In this document: piece after piece, positions 25,362 through 34,366 of the stretch
How positions within the stretch are numbered: the first letter of the stretch is position 1
Layout: every line of letters begins with the position of its first letter
Assembly: GCF_004297125.1 (NCBI RefSeq)
Contig: NZ_SCVD01000020.1
Span: 372,001 to 436,000 of the forward strand
Source of the DNA: Phenylobacterium sp.
Lineage (GTDB): Bacteria > Pseudomonadota > Alphaproteobacteria > Caulobacterales > Caulobacteraceae
Length of the DNA stretch: 64,000 bases
Direction: 5' to 3'
Notes under the pieces: model-generated
What the model was told of the DNA's origin: nothing
The model's database searches: none
Seen by the model: only the letters and a program-made list of their open reading frames with translations
Translations under genes and position numbers: made by a program

Positions 25362-28259
25362 ATGAATTCTTCCACGAAGCAGACGTCTGCGCGTACCAAG
25401 GCCATGCTGCTTGGCGCGACTTGCCTCGCGACCTGCCTCGCCACGCAGGCTCAAGCACAAACGCCCCCTCCGGCCGCGGGCGCCGCCGTCGACGAAGTGG
25501 TCGTCACGGGCTTCCGCCGCAGCCTGCAGGAAGCGACCCTGGCCAAGCGCGACTCCACCAGCATCCAGGACTCCATCTTCGCCGAGGACATCGGCAAGTT
25601 CCCGGACACCAACCTCGCCGAATCGCTGAACCGGATCCCCGGCGTCCAGCTGACCCGGGAGATCACCGGCGAAGGCCTGAACATCGCCATCCGCGGTCTG
25701 GGCACGAACTTCACCAAGGTCCTGCTGAACGGCAACCAGATCGCCGTCGCCTCCTCCGGCCGCACCGACTCGCAGAACCAGAACCGTGAGGTCGATCTGG
25801 ACCTGTTCCCCACGGAACTGTTCAGCCGTCTGGACGTGAACAAGACGCCGGTCGCCAGCATGCTGGAAGGCGGCGTCTCCGGCACCGTCAACATGCGCAG
25901 CGCCCGGCCGTTCGACAATCCTGGCCGCCAGCTCAACTACTCCCTTCAGGGCGCCTACAACGAGAACTCCAAGAAGTGGAGCCCGCGCGGGGCCCTGATC
26001 GCCAGCCAGACCTGGGACACCAATATCGGCGAGATCGGGATCCTGGCCGGCGTCGCCATCGCCCGCAACAAGGTCGAGACCCGCGGCTTCGAGACCATCG
26101 GCTGGACCAACGCCACCAACATCACCTGCGCGGGCTGCAACACCAACGGCGGCAACGGCTTCAACATCCCGGGCGTGGTCCCGGCGAACGCCGGCAACGG
26201 CCTGACCGCCGGCACGGTGATCGACAACGCCTTCCTGACCGGCCGCAATCCCGGGACCACGCTGCAGCAGCTCAGCGACGGCCTGGTGCCGCGCCTGGGC
26301 CGCCCGTCCTACAGCGCCGGCCACCGCAACCGCGACTCCGCCCTGGTCTCGATCGAGTACAGGCCGTCCGAGAACCTGAGCTTCTACCTCGACACCCTGC
26401 TCGGCCAGAGCGAGCGCAAGTTCCAGCGCCTGGACGTCAACTGGTCGGTGCGGAATTCCAACTTCATGGTTCCGCTGAACGTGAAGGTCGATTCCAACAA
26501 CGTCGTCACCTCCGGGACCTTCGCCAATTCACAGTTCTTCCTGGAGTACCGGCCCTACGACGAGGACGTGGACTTCTTCAACGTGAACCCCGGCGCGAGC
26601 TGGCAGGTGAACGACTGGATCAAGGTCGACGCCCAGCTCAACATGAGCAAGAGCACCTTCTTCCGGGAAGCCCCCACGGTGCTGATCAACACCCCGCTGA
26701 ACAGCGGCCTGACCGTCACCTACGACAACACCGGCGGCGCCTTCCCCACGATCACCTCCAGCGCCGACCTCAACGACCCGAACCTCGGCTGGACCTATGC
26801 CGGCGGACGGATGAACATCCAGAACGAGCGCCGGGTGACCAAGACCAAGGGCGCCCACCTCGACACCACCTTCGGGGATGCCGACACCCTCAGCCTCAAG
26901 GTCGGCGCCGCCTACGACAAGGCGCGCCGCTCGATCATCGCCCTCGACAACAGCCTGGCCTGGCAACAGGCGGTCTGCGGCGGCGGCGGGACCTTCCAGC
27001 CCGCGCCCGCGCCGCAGCCGGCCTGCAACGGCCAGGCGGGCTCGGCCATCCCGCAGTCGGCCCTGGCGTCCTACCTGCGCCCCGGTCCCGACGGCTTCAT
27101 CACCGTCGATTTCAAGTCGTTCGCCCAGGCCACCAACTACGACACCTTCAACGACTCCGCCCCGTTCTCGTCCGCGGCCGCCACTTCGGCCCGCTCGGGC
27201 ATCATCGTGGAGGATACCGTGGGCGGGTACGCCGAGTTCAGCGGCGTCTCCGAGTTCAATGACTTCAAGCTGCGCTACAACGCCGGCGTCCGTTACGTGT
27301 CCACCGATCAGGCCATCACCGGCCCGCTGACGATCAACAACGTCACCACCTTCCAGACCCTGAAGTCGCGCTACGACGCCTACCTCCCGTCGTTCAACGC
27401 CTCGCTGCAGGTAAGGCCCGACGTGGTCTTCCGCCTGGCGGCCTCGCGCACCCTCACCCGGCCCAACCCCAGCGACATGCTGCCCGGCACGACCTTCAGC
27501 GATCCGTCGGCGCAGCAGGCCAGCCAGGGCAACGCCAACCTCACACCCTACACCTCCAACAACTTCGACATCGGCGTCGAATGGTACACCGGCCAGGAAG
27601 GCTACATCGGCGCGGTCGGCTTCCAGAAGGAGATCCAGGGCTTCACGGTGCAGGGGAACACCACCATCCCCTTCAGTCAGCTCGGCATCCCCTTCGACGC
27701 CCTGACCGCCCTGCAGCAGCAGGCGATCAACAACCGCGGCGGGCCCACGGCGGCCACGGTCACGGTCAGCCAGCAGGTCAACGCCGGCGGCAAGCTCACC
27801 ATCCGCGGGTACGAACTCACCTGGGTGCAGCCGCTGAGCTTCGTGCTGGACGGCCTGGGCTTCACGGCCAACTACACGCGCATCTACCAGAGCGCCTCGG
27901 GCGCCGGCGCGCCGGCGGTGGCGATCGGCGTCTCGCCCTACACCTACAATCTCACGGGCTACTATGAGAAGGGCCCCGGCTCGATCCGGCTGTCGTGGAC
28001 CTACAACGACAAGCAGATCAGCTCGGGCCCCAACCAGAACAGCGTCCCGGTGGCCCAGCTGCGGACCGACGCGCGCGGGCAGCTCGACCTGTCGGCCAGC
28101 TACGAGCTGGGCTTCCTGCCCACCTCGCCGCGGATCACCTTCGACGCGATCAACCTGACCGACGAGGCCCAGCGCCAGACGTTCGAGTATTCCAACGCCG
28201 CCTTCACCTACTACAAGCCCGGCCGCGCCTTCCTGATCGGCATCCGCGGCAAGTTCTGA
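25362..28259 (+). CDS. TonB-dependent receptor, probable xylan/glucuronoxylan oligosaccharide importer
   Basis: 965 residues. The ATG at 25362 follows GGGGACGGGA. Signal peptide to about residue 30-32 (ATQAQAQ), TonB box VDEVVVTGFRRSL (43-55), plug (FAEDIGKFPDTNLAESLNRIPGVQ), long barrel, and terminal Phe (IGIRGKF) for barrel assembly. Size and plug text match the large carbohydrate receptors common in Caulobacter and Xanthomonas. It sits beside xylR and GH67 and carries both operator types, so glucuronoxylan fragments are the best substrate guess. Followed by a strong terminator. Confidence 0.93.
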   Translation: MNSSTKQTSARTKAMLLGATCLATCLATQAQAQTPPPAAGAAVDEVVVTGFRRSLQEATLAKRDSTSIQDSIFAEDIGKFPDTNLAESLNRIPGVQLTREITGEGLNIAIRGLGTNFTKVLLNGNQIAVASSGRTDSQNQNREVDLDLFPTELFSRLDVNKTPVASMLEGGVSGTVNMRSARPFDNPGRQLNYSLQGAYNENSKKWSPRGALIASQTWDTNIGEIGILAGVAIARNKVETRGFETIGWTNATNITCAGCNTNGGNGFNIPGVVPANAGNGLTAGTVIDNAFLTGRNPGTTLQQLSDGLVPRLGRPSYSAGHRNRDSALVSIEYRPSENLSFYLDTLLGQSERKFQRLDVNWSVRNSNFMVPLNVKVDSNNVVTSGTFANSQFFLEYRPYDEDVDFFNVNPGASWQVNDWIKVDAQLNMSKSTFFREAPTVLINTPLNSGLTVTYDNTGGAFPTITSSADLNDPNLGWTYAGGRMNIQNERRVTKTKGAHLDTTFGDADTLSLKVGAAYDKARRSIIALDNSLAWQQAVCGGGGTFQPAPAPQPACNGQAGSAIPQSALASYLRPGPDGFITVDFKSFAQATNYDTFNDSAPFSSAAATSARSGIIVEDTVGGYAEFSGVSEFNDFKLRYNAGVRYVSTDQAITGPLTINNVTTFQTLKSRYDAYLPSFNASLQVRPDVVFRLAASRTLTRPNPSDMLPGTTFSDPSAQQASQGNANLTPYTSNNFDIGVEWYTGQEGYIGAVGFQKEIQGFTVQGNTTIPFSQLGIPFDALTALQQQAINNRGGPTAATVTVSQQVNAGGKLTIRGYELTWVQPLSFVLDGLGFTANYTRIYQSASGAGAPAVAIGVSPYTYNLTGYYEKGPGSIRLSWTYNDKQISSGPNQNSVPVAQLRTDARGQLDLSASYELGFLPTSPRITFDAINLTDEAQRQTFEYSNAAFTYYKPGRAFLIGIRGKF

Positions 28260-28297
28260 ACCTGCCTTCTCACTCCCCTCGAGAACGGCATACCCTC

Positions 28298-28329
28298 GGG
28301 CGGCGCATCTCGCGCCGCCCGTCTTGTTT
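28298..28329 (+). terminator. Rho-independent terminator of the xylan receptor gene
   Basis: A perfect 9-bp stem GGGCGGCGC/GCGCCGCCC (28298-28306, 28312-28320) with a 5-base loop, followed by GTCTTGTTT. Confidence 0.88.
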
Positions 28330-28340
28330 GGGCGGCGTCC

Positions 28341-28445
28341 CAGAGCGCTTTCCGGCCAAGTGGATACCGGTTCGCCGCCAGAAAGCGCGACAAAGCAAAG
28401 ACCTGGAGCGCAGCTTCGATTCAATCGGAGCGAATAACGCTCTAG
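28341..28445. repeat. Caulobacter-type intergenic palindromic repeat
   Basis: About 105 bases with nested symmetry. Outer ends are AGAGCG (28342-28347) and CGCTCT (28438-28443); an inner pair is GCGCTTTC (28345-28352) and GAAAGCGC (28381-28388). The pieces AAGTGGATACCGGTTCG, GACAAAGCAAAGACCT and TTCGATTCAATC resemble a dispersed element I recall from Caulobacter and other alphaproteobacterial intergenic regions. Its terminal CTAG supplies the stop codon of the BLUF gene. Only one copy is seen in this window. Confidence 0.7.
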
Positions 28446-28897
28446 GACGCTGAGGCGATCCTCTCGTGCGCGGCGTCGAGTTGGCTCGCATGGCGCAGGG
28501 CGATGCCTTCCAGGTGCTGCAGCAACGCGCCGGCTTCGGCGTCGACGAGATCGAAGCGGATGTCAGACGGACTCAGGAGGGTGTCGTCCGCTTCCGAGAG
28601 CCGCAGCCCGCACATCGACCACCTGGGGAAACGCCTGTGGTCGATCGGGGTCAGCAACCTCAGCCTGGCGTCGCAGTTGCGCCCGTCGGTCGCGATCCGC
28701 TCGTAGCAGGCGATCACCCGGGCCTCGGGGCCTTCCAGAACCTGGACGAAGCTCTCGCCGTCGGCGAGCAGGAAGCCGGTGATCGCGTCGGCGCGGTTTC
28801 GCCGTGCCGAGACCACGAGGATGTCCTCCATCGTGCCGGCGATACGGGACCCCGCCTCCGGCGAGATGCGGCTGACATACAGGAGACGGCAAAGCAT
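28442..28897 (-). CDS. BLUF-domain blue-light sensor protein
   Basis: 151 residues, essentially one BLUF domain plus a short helical tail. The flavin-contact residues are all in place: Tyr7 (LLYVSR), Asn34 (RRNRADAITG), Gln52 (FVQVLEGP) and the Trp93/Met95 pair (WSM). BLUF proteins bind FAD and change hydrogen bonding of Gln and Tyr on blue light. With no output domain, it would signal through a partner protein, none of which is evident. It lies 66 bases after GH67 on the same strand; the 3' end runs into the intergenic repeat. Confidence 0.9.
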   Translation of the reverse strand: MLCRLLYVSRISPEAGSRIAGTMEDILVVSARRNRADAITGFLLADGESFVQVLEGPEARVIACYERIATDGRNCDARLRLLTPIDHRRFPRWSMCGLRLSEADDTLLSPSDIRFDLVDAEAGALLQHLEGIALRHASQLDAAHERIASAS

Positions 28898-28963
28898 CGG
28901 GCGCCGACGAATAAAGCGAAGCTGGAGCGATGCAACCCCTCGCCCCTCCCCCGCCCGGTCGGG

Positions 28964-31069
28964 TCAGCCGCCCGGCGCGTAAGGGAAGCTGAGCGCTTCG
29001 TACCACTCCAGCGGATGCGGCGGCGGGGCGTAGCCCGCGGGCAGCGGGCGCTTCGAGAAGGTCTGGAAATAGGCGATGCAGGCGTCGCGCCACCACTGGG
29101 CCTCGTTCTCCTGGATCGCCAGGTAGGCCGCCACCTGGGCGTGGCGTTCCGGATCGACATAGGGCGCCATGGCCGCCCAGCTCCGGCGCATCGCCTTCAC
29201 CTCGTCGACGCCCCTGGAATAGCGCACCACCAGCTCGTCCCAGACGGTGCGGCCGGAGGCGGTCTTGCGGTCCCAGGGCACGCGGTGGAACCACAGCAGG
29301 TAGCGTTCGTCCGCCGCCAGGGCCTTGCCGGCTTCCGGTGCATACTGGGCCACGGCGTTGCTGCCGCTGGCCATGCGGTCGAAGCCGATCCCGTCGGGCG
29401 AGGCCCGGTGATAGTAGACGCTGGTCCAGTCGGCGCGCTCCCCGCCCGCCACCCACGGGCCCGGCCCGTAGTGGTGGCTGTTGCCCATGATGTGATGCAG
29501 GCCCAGCGGGGTCATGTAGTTCACCATCGTCTCGCGCGACGACAGCATCATCTCCGTGACCGGCTTCACGAACGCCGGGTCGTTGGAGAAGGTCATCCGC
29601 GCCCACGCCTCGGCGATGGCCTTCGAGGTCAGGTTCGGGTCCCAGGCCAGGCGGCCGAAGGCGTACCAGTTGGCCTGGTCGAAGTGCGAGCCGGACCAGT
29701 TCCGGTCGGCCCCGATGTTGGCCACCCCCGCCATGCCGGTCAGCGTCTGGCCCGTGGCCTCGCCGTCGACGACCTTGGCGACGGTCGTCCCCTTGCCGGC
29801 CCGCCAGGTGTCGGCCTGCAGCGCCTCTTCCCAGAGCGGGCCCTGGAAGACCAGGTGGGTGGCGAAGCCCAGGTATTCCTTGGTGACCTGGAATTCCGCC
29901 ATCAGCGGGGTCTTCGGCATGGCCCCGAACAGCGGGTGGAACGGCTCGCGCGGCTGGAAGTCCAGCGGCCCGTTCTTCACCTGCACGATGACGTTCTTCG
30001 CGAACTTGCCGTCCAGCGGGACGAACTCGGACCAGGCCTGCTTGATCCGGTCCTCGGGCTGCTCGTGCGAATAGACGAAGGCGCGCCACATCACGACCCC
30101 GCCGTGCGGCCCGACCGCCTCGGCCAGCATGTTGGCTCCGTCCGCGTGGGTGCGGCCGTAGTCCTGCGGCCCCGGCTGGCCCTCGGAATTGGCCTTCACC
30201 AGGAAGCCGCCGAAGTCGGGGATGGCGCGGTAGATCTCGTCGGCCTTGGCCTTCCACCAGGCGCGGACGGCGGGGTCCAGCGGGTCGGCGGTGGCCAGGC
30301 CGCCGATCTCCTTGGGCGCCGAAAACCGGGCCGACAGGTAGACCTTGATCCCATACGGCCGCAGCACCTCGGCCACCGCGGCGGCCTTCTCCAGGTAGGG
30401 CTCGGTGAGGCTGTCGGCCTTGGCGTTGACGTTGTTGAGGACCGTGCCGTTGATCCCCAGCGAGGCGTTGGCGCGGGCATAGTCGACGTAGCGGGGGTCC
30501 CTGTAGTCCGGCAGCTTCCACCAGTCCCAGATCGACTGGCCCGCATAGCCGCGCTCCACCGAGCGGTCGAGGTTGTCCCAGTGGTTCAGCAGCCGCAGCT
30601 TCACGGCGGGCGCGGAGGCGACCTCGATCCTGTCCAGCGGCTGGCGCGTCTGGACCAGCCGCAGGAAATGGAACGCGCCATACAGCACCCCCACGTCCGA
30701 GTTGGCGGCGATGACCGTCGTCGGCCGGCCGTCCACCTGCATGGAGCGGATGACATAGCCCTCGGGCCCGGCCGCCTGCAGCGGCAGCTTCAGCCCCGCG
30801 ATCCGCGCCTGGGACGCGGTCCCGGCCAGCAGGGCCGCTCGGGTCGACGGAGCGGCTCCGCCCCGCAGGCCCGCCAGGCCCCGTTCCAGCTCGGCGCGCG
30901 CGGCCTGCAGCGTCGGGCTCTCGCCCAGCACCGTGACCCCGCCCACCGCCGCCGCGCCCTCCACCGGCCGATAGCGGAGCCAGAGGTCGTAGCCGTCCTC
31001 TGCACGGGCGGCCGTGGCGCAGGAGACCGACGCGGCGGCCAGCAGGGCGAGCAGGGGACGGCGCTTCAT
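28964..31069 (-). CDS. GH67 alpha-glucuronidase, exported
   Basis: 701 residues with a Sec signal to about residue 23 (AARAEDG). Removes 4-O-methyl-glucuronate or glucuronate from the non-reducing end of aldouronic acids released from glucuronoxylan. The N-terminal mixed domain and central barrel are recognisable. Glu296 in [11 protein letters not shown] is the catalytic acid, and Asp370 ([10 protein letters not shown]) and Glu392 ([11 protein letters not shown]) are the paired bases. The start has AGGAGC upstream. Divergent from mannonate dehydratase with a GGTCnGACC site between them. Confidence 0.94.
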   Translation of the reverse strand: MKRRPLLALLAAASVSCATAARAEDGYDLWLRYRPVEGAAAVGGVTVLGESPTLQAARAELERGLAGLRGGAAPSTRAALLAGTASQARIAGLKLPLQAAGPEGYVIRSMQVDGRPTTVIAANSDVGVLYGAFHFLRLVQTRQPLDRIEVASAPAVKLRLLNHWDNLDRSVERGYAGQSIWDWWKLPDYRDPRYVDYARANASLGINGTVLNNVNAKADSLTEPYLEKAAAVAEVLRPYGIKVYLSARFSAPKEIGGLATADPLDPAVRAWWKAKADEIYRAIPDFGGFLVKANSEGQPGPQDYGRTHADGANMLAEAVGPHGGVVMWRAFVYSHEQPEDRIKQAWSEFVPLDGKFAKNVIVQVKNGPLDFQPREPFHPLFGAMPKTPLMAEFQVTKEYLGFATHLVFQGPLWEEALQADTWRAGKGTTVAKVVDGEATGQTLTGMAGVANIGADRNWSGSHFDQANWYAFGRLAWDPNLTSKAIAEAWARMTFSNDPAFVKPVTEMMLSSRETMVNYMTPLGLHHIMGNSHHYGPGPWVAGGERADWTSVYYHRASPDGIGFDRMASGSNAVAQYAPEAGKALAADERYLLWFHRVPWDRKTASGRTVWDELVVRYSRGVDEVKAMRRSWAAMAPYVDPERHAQVAAYLAIQENEAQWWRDACIAYFQTFSKRPLPAGYAPPPHPLEWYEALSFPYAPGG

Positions 31070-31100
31070 GAACTCGCTCCTAGTGGTCGTAACACTAACC

Positions 31101-31151
31101 TTCTATTGGTCAGACCACATCGTTGACAACCCTTCTGTGCCGGCCTACCCA
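31101..31151. promoter_or_regulatory. Divergent GH67/mannonate dehydratase promoters with one GGTCnGACC operator
   Basis: TTGGTCAGACCACA places the core GGTCAGACC at 31108-31116. Rightward: TTGACA (31123-31128) and, 17 bases on, TACCCA (31146-31151). Leftward: TTGTCA (31124-31129 on the minus strand) and, 17 bases on, ATAGAA (31101-31106). The two -35 boxes overlap in GTTGACAAC, and the operator fills the leftward spacer. A further short inverted repeat TAGTG/CACTA is at 31081-31097. Confidence 0.65.
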
Positions 31152-31174
31152 GAACCCGCGTACGAAAGGCCTCC

Positions 31175-32386
31175 ATGCCCAAGATCACCGCCGCCAGGAC
31201 GATCGTCACCTGCCCGGGGCGAAACTTCGTCACCCTGAAGATCGAGACCTCGGACGGCGTCCACGGCGTCGGCGACGCGACGCTGAACGGCCGCGAGCTG
31301 TCGGTGAAGAGCTACCTCGACGACCACGTCATCCCCTGCCTGATCGGCCGCGACGCCCACCAGGTCGAGGACATCTGGCAGTACCTCTACAAGGGGGCCT
31401 ACTGGCGGCGCGGACCGGTGACGATGAGCGCCATCGCCGCCGTCGACATGGCGCTGTGGGACATCAAGGGCAAGATCGCCGGCCTGCCGGTCTACCAGCT
31501 CCTGGGCGGCGCCAGCCGGGCGGGCGTCATGGTCTACGGCCACGCCAACGGCGAGACGATCGAGGACACCGTCGCCGCGGCCCGGGACTACCAGGCGGCC
31601 GGCTACAAGGCCGTGCGGCTGCAGACCGGCGTGCCCGGGTTCAAGGGCACGTATGGCGTCTCCAAGGACAAGCTGTTCTACGAGCCGGCCGACGCCGATC
31701 TGCCCACCGAAACGACCTGGGCCAGCGAGCCCTACATGCGTGTCGTGCCCGAGCTGTTCGCCGGCGCCCGCGAGGCGCTGGGCTGGGAGATCCACCTCCT
31801 GCACGACGTCCACCACCGGCTGAAGCCCATCGAGGCGGGCCGCCTGGGCAAGGACCTGGAGCCTTACCGCCCGTTCTGGATGGAGGACCCGACGCCGGCC
31901 GAGAACCAGGACGCCTTCCGCCTGATCCGCCAGCACACCACCACGCCCCTGGCCGTGGGCGAGATCTTCAACTCGATCTGGGACTGCAAGGGCCTGATCG
32001 AGAACCAGCTCGTCGACTACATCCGCGCCACGGTCACCCATGCCGGCGGCATCACCCACCTGCGCCGGATCGCCGGCCTGGCCGACCTCTACGGCGTGCG
32101 CACCGGCTGCCATGGCGCCACCGACCTGTCGCCGGTCTCGATGGCCGCGGCCCTGCACTTCGACCTGTCGGTCCCGAACTTCGGCGTCCAGGAGTACATG
32201 CGCCACACGGCCGAGACCGACGCGGTCTTCCCCCACGCCTACAGCTTCGAGGGCGGCCTGCTGCACCCCGGCGAGGCGCCGGGCCTGGGCGTCGACATCG
32301 ACGAGGCGGCTGCCGCGGAATTCCCCTACCGCCGCGCCTACCTGCCCGTGGCGCGGCTGCAGGACGGGACCATGCACGACTGGTGA
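31175..32386 (+). CDS. manD: D-mannonate dehydratase, enolase superfamily (ManD type)
   Basis: 403 residues. Dehydrates D-mannonate to 2-keto-3-deoxygluconate, a step of glucuronate catabolism. It begins [22 protein letters not shown]. Metal ligands are Asp211, Glu237 (WMEDPTP) and Glu263 (VGEIFNS); catalytic Tyr160 and His213 (HDVHHR) are present, one position off the well-studied Caulobacter and Novosphingobium enzymes. Close likeness to Caulobacter CC0532 is from memory. Followed 29 bases later by the GntR regulator, probably one transcript. Confidence 0.94.
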   Translation: MPKITAARTIVTCPGRNFVTLKIETSDGVHGVGDATLNGRELSVKSYLDDHVIPCLIGRDAHQVEDIWQYLYKGAYWRRGPVTMSAIAAVDMALWDIKGKIAGLPVYQLLGGASRAGVMVYGHANGETIEDTVAAARDYQAAGYKAVRLQTGVPGFKGTYGVSKDKLFYEPADADLPTETTWASEPYMRVVPELFAGAREALGWEIHLLHDVHHRLKPIEAGRLGKDLEPYRPFWMEDPTPAENQDAFRLIRQHTTTPLAVGEIFNSIWDCKGLIENQLVDYIRATVTHAGGITHLRRIAGLADLYGVRTGCHGATDLSPVSMAAALHFDLSVPNFGVQEYMRHTAETDAVFPHAYSFEGGLLHPGEAPGLGVDIDEAAAAEFPYRRAYLPVARLQDGTMHDW

Positions 32387-32415
32387 CCGGCGCGTTCGAT
32401 ACGGGAGGCGAATTC

Positions 32416-33213
32416 ATGATATCGACAGGCCCGCCTCCCGGCGCAGCAAGGAAATCCCAGACGCCCATGGCCGTCAGCGGCAAGCTCTACCGTCGCCTCG
32501 CCGACTCCATCGCCGCCGAGATCGAGGCGGGGAAATACAATGTGGGCGAACGCCTGCCGACCGAGCGCGAGCTGGCCGAGCAGTTCGGGGTCAGCCGCCC
32601 GTCCCTGCGCGAGGCGCTGATCGCGCTCGAGATGCTGGGCATGATCGAGGCCCGCCACGGCCTGGGCATCTACGTCACCCGCGCCCAGCTGCCGCTCACC
32701 GCCGCGGCCTACGACTTCGAGATCGGGGCGTTCGAGCTGATCGAGGCGCGCCGCCTGTTCGAGGGCGAGGCCGCCGCCCTGGCCGCCGCCACCATCGACG
32801 ACGAGGCGCTGGCCGAGCTGGAGCGCCTGCTGGGCCTGATGTCCGACGAGGACGAGCTGAAGGCCGAGGACGCCGACAGGGAGTTCCACATGGTGATCGC
32901 CCGGGCGACCGGGAACGGGGCCATCGTGGCTACGATCGAGAACCTGTGGGAGCTGCGCAACCGCTCACCGCTGGCCCGCAACATCCTGACCCGCGCCCGC
33001 GGCGGCGGCCTGGAACCGCGCATCGTCGAACACCGCCGGGTGGTGGACGCCCTGAAGGCCCACGACCCCGCCGAGGCCCGCCAGGCCATGCGCGACCACC
33101 TGGAACGCGTGATCGAACACCTCCTGCACGCCACCGAGACCGAGGCGATGGAAAAGGCCCAGCAGGAGAGCGAGGCCCGCCGCAGCCAGGTGGCCAAGCG
33201 AATAGCGCTCTAG
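32416..33213 (+). CDS. GntR-family regulator, FadR/FCD type, probable uronate repressor
   Basis: 265 residues. The ATG at 32416 follows GGGAGGCG. The winged HTH is at about 24-86 (GERLPTERELAEQFGVSRPSLREA, LEMLGMIEARHGLGIYV). A helical FCD effector domain follows, with likely metal-binding residues in DADREFHMVIAR, EHRRVVDAL and MRDHLERVIEH. FadR-subfamily proteins typically bind TGGTCnGACCA, exactly the element found at the xylan receptor, GH67/manD and GH43/GH3 promoters. It is therefore the likely uronate-responsive regulator of those genes. Its place in a manD transcript supports this. Confidence 0.88.
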   Translation: MISTGPPPGAARKSQTPMAVSGKLYRRLADSIAAEIEAGKYNVGERLPTERELAEQFGVSRPSLREALIALEMLGMIEARHGLGIYVTRAQLPLTAAAYDFEIGAFELIEARRLFEGEAAALAAATIDDEALAELERLLGLMSDEDELKAEDADREFHMVIARATGNGAIVATIENLWELRNRSPLARNILTRARGGGLEPRIVEHRRVVDALKAHDPAEARQAMRDHLERVIEHLLHATETEAMEKAQQESEARRSQVAKRIAL

Positions 33214-33239
33214 GGCCGGCGTGGCGCGCGCACGCCGCC

Positions 33240-33274
33240 GGCGCCGTCCAGGGAGGCCTTCCCCGGACGGCGCC
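33240..33274. terminator. Strong hairpin between convergent gntR and PEP-CTERM genes
   Basis: A perfect 10-bp stem GGCGCCGTCC/GGACGGCGCC (33240-33249, 33265-33274) with a 15-base loop. No T-run follows on either strand, so it may be a rho-assisted or bidirectional terminator. Confidence 0.5.
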
Positions 33275-33284
33275 GTCGCAGCCG

Positions 33285-34280
33285 TCAGGCCGCCGCGAGG
33301 CGACGCCGCCGGATCATCGCGCCGACACTGCCAAAGCCGGTGATCATCAGCGCCCACGTGCCCGGTTCCGGGACGCCGCCGGTCGGCGGCCCGACGAGGC
33401 CGGTCAGGAAGGTTCCCGATGCGGAAGTGTAGCTGAGGCCGCTGGCCAGGGGGCCGAAACCGAGGCTGGCCGTATGCCCGAACAGGCAATCCGTGCCGGC
33501 GCGGCAGTCGAGCTGCAGGTCGGCCCCGATGCCCATGGTCGTCATGCCCACCGGAATGGACAGGATCGCCGACAGCGTGCCGCCGACCCCATTGGCCGAG
33601 AAGGTCCACTGGGGCGAGCTGTCGTACGAATAGACCCCGCCCTCGTTGAAGCTCATGCGGTTGTTGTACAGGCCGGCGCCGTCGTCGAACGTGACGCCCT
33701 GGCCGGATGTGTTGCCGCAGGCCCCGCAGCCGGCGAGGAAGAGTTGCGCCGATCCGCCCTGGTTGGCGGCGCCGGGTCCGAGCAGGATCGAGCCGTCCAC
33801 GCTATAGGAAACGGCCAGCTCGATGGCGCTCCCAGACGTGTTGTTGAAGTAGACGGTGTCGAAGATGTAGTCGCTGACGAAGCCCAGCGGGCTCCCGAAG
33901 TTGTTGACGTAGCTGTTGTCGACGGTTCCCTTGAGCTGCCCGGTCGTGAGGTCCGCCGACCCGTAGGCGCTGGACGAGAAGGCCACGTCGCCCGCACCGC
34001 CGGGTATGAAGGCGGAGGCGTACACGCTGTAGATGTTTCCGCCGTTGGTCCCGGCCGAGGCCGTGCCGCCGTCGGTCGGATTCACGCCGGTGTAGAACGG
34101 GTCAACGACGCCGTTGGTGATCCCGATCGACGCGCCGTGTACGTGCGGCCCTTGGTGGGCCTGCGCGTTGGCGCGAGCGGTCGATTGAGGTCCAAAGACG
34201 ACGATGGGTTCGGCGTAGGCCGCGCCCGCCGCACCGATCATCAGAACCGCCGCGCTGGCGGCGAACAAGTATCTGCGCAT
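33285..34280 (-). CDS. Secreted PEPxxWA-CTERM sorting-signal protein
   Basis: 331 residues. The ATG at 34278-34280 has GGAGTGGGG upstream and gives a clean signal peptide (cleavage near AAYAE). The mature part is Gly/Ser/Asn-rich with many short beta strands and no catalytic motif. The C-terminus VPEPGTWALMITGFG, a hydrophobic helix and IRRRRLAAA make the tripartite PEPxxWA-CTERM signal handled by an exosortase. No exosortase gene is in the window. Probably an extracellular or surface matrix protein; specific function unknown. Confidence 0.85.
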   Translation of the reverse strand: MRRYLFAASAAVLMIGAAGAAYAEPIVVFGPQSTARANAQAHQGPHVHGASIGITNGVVDPFYTGVNPTDGGTASAGTNGGNIYSVYASAFIPGGAGDVAFSSSAYGSADLTTGQLKGTVDNSYVNNFGSPLGFVSDYIFDTVYFNNTSGSAIELAVSYSVDGSILLGPGAANQGGSAQLFLAGCGACGNTSGQGVTFDDGAGLYNNRMSFNEGGVYSYDSSPQWTFSANGVGGTLSAILSIPVGMTTMGIGADLQLDCRAGTDCLFGHTASLGFGPLASGLSYTSASGTFLTGLVGPPTGGVPEPGTWALMITGFGSVGAMIRRRRLAAA

Positions 34281-34366
34281 TACCCCACTCCTGATCCTGG
34301 ACATTGCTGTCAGTGGGGAGTGCGCAGACCGAGGGAATTGCGGGCCACCACGACCGCAGGAAAATC

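Noticed and set aside
33204..33209. AGCGCT at the end of the GntR gene
   Set aside because: It is followed only by a convergent gene and has no palindromic flanks beyond the core; probably chance.
31123..33213. A single 696-residue frame covering mannonate dehydratase and the GntR gene
   Set aside because: The first two thirds are an out-of-frame translation of manD. Only the part from 32416 is a real protein, so this is not a fusion.
33240..33274. Possible small RNA or attachment site from the strong hairpin
   Set aside because: There is no promoter or integrase nearby; a terminator-like hairpin between convergent genes is the simpler reading.
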